A stretch of 64,000 nucleotides of DNA from Gnetum montanum (lineage: Eukaryota > Streptophyta > Gnetopsida > Gnetales > Gnetaceae). Positions 60,427 to 64,000 of this stretch are shown in pieces. Under the pieces are notes generated by a model, which was not told the DNA's origin, ran no database searches, and worked only from the letters and a program-made list of their open reading frames with translations. The position numbers and the translations under genes are program-made. The DNA lies in the NCBI GenBank assembly GCA_015680685.1, contig MNCI01002923.1, positions 466,872 to 530,871 of the forward strand, read 5' to 3'. Every line of letters begins with the position of its first letter. The first letter of the stretch is position 1.

Positions 60427-60678
60427 CAACAATCGTCCACTATGATGCTAAATTGGCAATAATCGTCTGCTACGACGTAAAACTGGCACTCTCTTCATGC
60501 GTTCACCACGATGCTATACTAGCACTGATCGTCCACCACGACATAAAATTGGCAAGTTGCAATCATCCGCTACGACATAAAATTGGCAGTGTTGTATAGG
60601 TCCGCTACGATGTAAAACTGACATTTCCTGCATGCATTTGCCATGACGCTAAACTGGCACCGATTGTCCACCATGTGC
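60427..60678 (+). repeat. Tandem repeat array in the 3' untranslated region of element D
   Basis: Seven to eight imperfect units built on GTCCRCYACGAYRTAAAAYTGGCA, with unit lengths of about 27-38 bp because the joints vary. It lies between integrase and the 3' LTR, the position where Tat-lineage elements are known to carry variable tandem repeats that can seed satellites. Confidence 0.75.
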
Positions 60679-60939
60679 GAAAAAACTATACTAACTCATT
60701 TGAGTCTTCCCTGAACCTCATTTGAGTCTTCCCCGAACCTCCTTCATCTTACCTTTGTAAGAATTTCCTCCCATACTGTTTTATCTCCCGTTTCCCTCAT
60801 TTCTGCACCTCAACGTTGATAGGACGATACTTGAGTAACCATTGATGAACGCTATTGGTATTTTTACCCATCCAGTGTTTTGTATTCTTTGTTGATGTCT
60901 TTCGAGCAAGCCCTCTAACCATCAACAAAGACGGGCCAT

Positions 60940-62542
60940 TGAAACACCATGGAAATTGCGAATCGGCCTAAAGCGAAGATTCACGATGCGGGCGAAAGTT
61001 TTCGACAAAATTCCAGAAGACGGAACAAGGCAAAGCAAGGCAAAGAGGCACGCAGCATGAAGTGTCCAAGTTCCTTATAGATTTTAATCTTACTTTGTTT
61101 TCTCTCCTTACGCTAGATTACGCAACATAGCATAGTGTCGCTCAACCTAACTTTGCTTAACTAGCCCGATATCAGAAGGTAACTTACTTCGACGGATTTG
61201 ACGAAGTTTAAGGCCTAAGCAGCATGATATGTGACTTGTCATATATTCTGCTAAGTCTTTTGTCCTGGGCTGAGTTTACGCTCCGATTGCGTAGAGCAGC
61301 GTAATGAGCTTCAAGAAAGTCAAAGTTAGATTCCAAGGAAGCACAACAGATTGATTTCTTCTTTTTTGCAGATTGGTCGCTTTACGCTTATTATGCTACG
61401 CAGTGTAGACCAGCGTAATTTATTATCAAGTTGATCATTTTAAAGCTCTATTACGCTTTGCGACGTAAATGAGCGTAAAATAGCTTAAATCAACTATTTC
61501 CATGCTCTAGTATGCTATGCCACGTGACGCAGCATAAACGAGCGTAATGCAGCCTAAGGCCAGCTAAGACAATACCAGACATGCACCTGCTATCCACATG
61601 CACAATACGCTGATGAGCGTATTTTGTGTAATCATGAGGTGACTTCGGCAAAAGTGGTTGATAGCGTACTTTACCCCTTCTCCCAGAAATGTGATGCGAC
61701 ATAGCCAGTTTCAACATAAAGTTGGCCAAGTCAACGGTATTTTGAAGGTTTGAGAGATGTGTCATCAGGGTTGTGCCTTCTCCACATGTTGTCGAACTTA
61801 TTAATACTCTAGTTGGCAAAGAAACAAAGGATCTTGATCTTCGACTTTTTTGGCAATTATCACCTTTGAGTAGAGATAGAAGACATTTTTGAGCATTGGC
61901 AGCAGGAGCGATCACCCCTTTGGCAAAATACAATTCTCCCCATTGGTGATCATTGGCAGCTTTGAGCAGAGACTACCAAAGGTAAAGGGAAGAGATCAAA
62001 GATCGAGAGATCATCTGGTGTGGTTGGCAAGATCTATTGATCAGAAACAGTTGATCGATAGACATTTGGGCTTGACCTTCCTTGCATCCCATCTTTGGCT
62101 TACGAGGTAGACTGAGCTTCATTCTGTACTCCTTGTTGAACAGTTTTCTTGTTATTTTGTGTATGCTTCGCACAAGATAAGCGGAGTTTTCCATTGGAAC
62201 TTTGTATATATTATACTCAATTTTCGGGTCAAAACATAGATTTTGGAATTGCGCGTTTTTCTTAAATCCGATCCTCCTTGTCGTGTTGACGTTGTTGTTA
62301 TTGCAATTTATGTACATCATTTTCTACTCCCTTTATGATTCATCGAATCAAATTGTTTCACGGAATATCTATAATATTCATCAATTTACTGATTGAGTAA
62401 GTCCCTGTCTGATCGACAAGATCGTTCAGGGCACCGCAGATTCGTTTTCTCCAGCACAGCCCTCGCACGAATCTGTGGTTAAGACTGTGTACATGGATTT
62501 TCGTTTGGTATTTTCCAGCTATCGACATTTTCCATCGTTACA
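60940..62542 (+). repeat. 3' LTR of element D (1,603 bp)
   Basis: TGAAACACCATGG...CATCGTTACA, followed by the TSD ACCTA at 62543-62547. Preceded by CAACAAAGACGGGCCAT, a weakly purine-rich tract. Confidence 0.92.
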
Positions 62543-62547
62543 ACCTA

Positions 62548-62742
62548 TAGGATTTTTAGTTTTCATGCAATTAAAATTTATTAATCATTACTAATGTTTA
62601 TGGATGAAAATAATATCTTATAATAAGAAATAATTTAAAGGTTGCATGATACATTTCATTGAAAGCACCCCTATGTATCATGTAATTTGTTTCAAGTAAT
62701 GGTTTCAAATCATGAAACTATACTTTAGTGATTAGACTGATA
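62548..62742. other. Spacer between elements D and E
   Basis: AT-rich, no gene. It continues the pre-insertion sequence found left of D at 46080-46152. Confidence 0.5.
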
Positions 62743-63877
62743 TGTCATGGCCCCTAAAACATCACCAAATATGGGCTCCTAGGTCTCAGTTGCAAATTTG
62801 GCTAAATGTCAAAATTTGGCAAAAAAAAAAAAGAAAAAAAAAATTTCTAAGCATTGAAACTACGCTTCTCATTACTGGGACTACGCTCCAAAGTGTAGTT
62901 AATACTAATAGGCTAGATTTGCAAAATTTTCTAAGTGTCAACAGCAACTACAAATTTTTCTAAGTGTCTTGACTACGCTCACCCTATTGGGACTATGCTC
63001 CAGAGCATAGTCAACATAGTTAGCCTTGGATATTGAGCATGGTTGGAATGGAAGAAACAGTTTGGCAGATTTTCTAACTCCTAAGCCTATGCTCCTTATT
63101 ACTCTTGAGAGCATAGTTAGCATAGTCTACATGAGTACATCATATTTGCCAGATTTTTCTATGTGTCAGGGCTATGCTCTCACCTTTGACACTATACTCT
63201 AGAGCATAGTTAGTATAGCTTGCACCAAGCCTCATTTTTTGGCAAGATTTGCCTAATTGTTGGGACTACGCTCCATAGTCTAGTTAGCATAGTCATGCAA
63301 AATTGCTTCTAAAAGCCTATAGAACCTAGCATCAACCTGCATCTCATCTCTAACATTACTTCGGTGAGAAAGTTCAATAATTTTCATTTCATTTACATCC
63401 CCCATTCACCCGTAAATATTATCTATGCTTGACACCACTCGAGAGAGTGGGCAGCATAGTCCCAAAGCGTAGTCTCCAAGACTGCATTGTTTTGCACTAT
63501 TTTTAGGTACATTATAGTCCATTTGGCATTTGCACATGCAATCTTGGCAACGTAGTCATAGTCACAATGCTCTATTGGATCTTGGAAATGCATTTTTAAT
63601 TATTTAAGCACATATTCGCATGCTTGCATCCTCATTTTTGCATCTAAAACCTCTACTACGCTCACAAACATAGACACTGCAAACATCGCAAAGCACCATG
63701 TCCTCCTTTGAAATGTGTTTCATTGTAATACCTATAACTCCTAGTTTGATTAACAAGATCATTCTAGGCACCCCACCTTTGTTCCTAGAAGGCCCTTATG
63801 TGGAAGTCGGGTTGAGGTTGTGTGATCATAGAGCTCTCAAAGTACCATTCTAGCCTCCAATGTTTTTAGTCACTATA
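62743..63877 (+). repeat. 5' LTR of element E, a diverged relative of element D
   Basis: The 3' boundary is set by homology: E's CTAGGCACCCCACCTTTG...TTAGTCACTATA|GTTTTCTAGCACTAAAAGGAGGCCC matches D's 47640-47780 (AAGGCACCACAGATTTG...GTCGTTATA|GTTTTTTGG...AGGAGGGCC). The start TGTCATGGCCCC is tentative. The body holds five to six repeats of a GACTACGCTCC...GAGCATAGTTAGCATAGT unit, a counterpart of D's U3 motif array. Confidence 0.6.
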
Positions 63878-64000
63878 GTTTTCTAGCACTAAAAGGAGGC
63901 CCTTCACCATTTCCTTTTTTGAACATTCTTTGGTTATTGCCTTGCGTGCTCTCTACATCCCATGGAAATTGGTCCCTATCATCAGTTCCCCTGGAACCTC
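63878..64000 (+). mobile_element. Leader of element E, cut by the window end
   Basis: TCTTTGGTTATTGCCTTGCGTGCTCTCTACATCCC parallels D's leader at 47957-47990 (TTTGGCTGTTGCCTTTTACATCC), which precedes gag at 48011. So gag of E should begin just beyond the window. Confidence 0.55.

Larger units (their letters stand above)
46153..62542 (+). mobile_element. Element D: 16.4 kb Tat-lineage Ty3/gypsy retrotransposon carrying an antisense intron-containing gene
   Basis: Complete element, 16,390 bp, with perfect TSD ACCTA (46148-46152 and 62543-62547). Order: 5' LTR, gag, protease, antisense gene, RT, Ty3 RNase H, archaeal-type RNase H, integrase, tandem repeats, 3' LTR. The second (archaeal-type) RNase H after the Ty3 RNase H is diagnostic of the Tat lineage. 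LTRs are similar and reading frames are mostly open apart from single stops, so D is the youngest full element here. I could not match the sequence after the 5' LTR to a known tRNA primer. Confidence 0.9.

Overview
The window looks like nuclear DNA of a vascular plant with a very large, repeat-dominated genome. It is AT-rich and I see no intact cellular gene, tRNA, rRNA or CRISPR array. It carries plant Ty3/gypsy Athila and Tat retroelements, a chromovirus, a Ty1/copia remnant, a LINE tail, and plant-type gene fragments with GT-AG introns. A gymnosperm or similarly bloated genome is my guess; the species is not decidable from the sequence.

Layout. 1-1567: 3' end of an Athila-like element (A') with a 1.0 kb LTR. 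2081-3905: decayed chromovirus-like pol. 4540-6240: decayed copia pol on the minus strand. 6409-7427: decayed three-exon cellular gene piece. 8370-8790: LINE 3' end. 11813-44004: a three-level nest of Athila-like elements. Element C (minus strand) is split by element B (plus strand, 12866-35721, TSD TTGGT). B is split by element A (minus strand, 13749-20570, TSD CTAGG), which landed in B's primer-binding site, and by a 3.04 kb solo LTR (25181-28223, TSD CTAAA) in the RNase H region. 45557-45905: polygalacturonase (GH28) pseudogene fragment. 46153-62542: a 16.4 kb Tat-lineage element D with 1.6 kb LTRs and TSD ACCTA. 62743-64000: the 5' LTR and leader of a related element E that runs off the window.

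How the parts relate. B carries gag, protease, RT, RNase H, integrase and an extra sense-strand ORF in the env position. C keeps gag, protease and the same extra ORF but has no RT-RNase H-integrase. A keeps only gag and protease. In B and C an LTR-U3-like promoter module lies inside the element just upstream of the extra ORF.

The most unusual object is inside D: between protease and reverse transcriptase lies an antisense, intron-containing gene of about 4 kb (56431 down to 52390) with at least eight exons. Its second exon resembles the FCP1/NLI-interacting HAD phosphatase domain. An antisense gene keeps its introns when the element copies itself through sense RNA, so this looks like a captured host gene or an unusual element-borne gene. 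Every long reading frame in the window is broken; the stops are mostly CAG to TAG, CAA to TAA, CGA to TGA or TGG to TGA/TAG, as expected from deamination of methylated cytosine.
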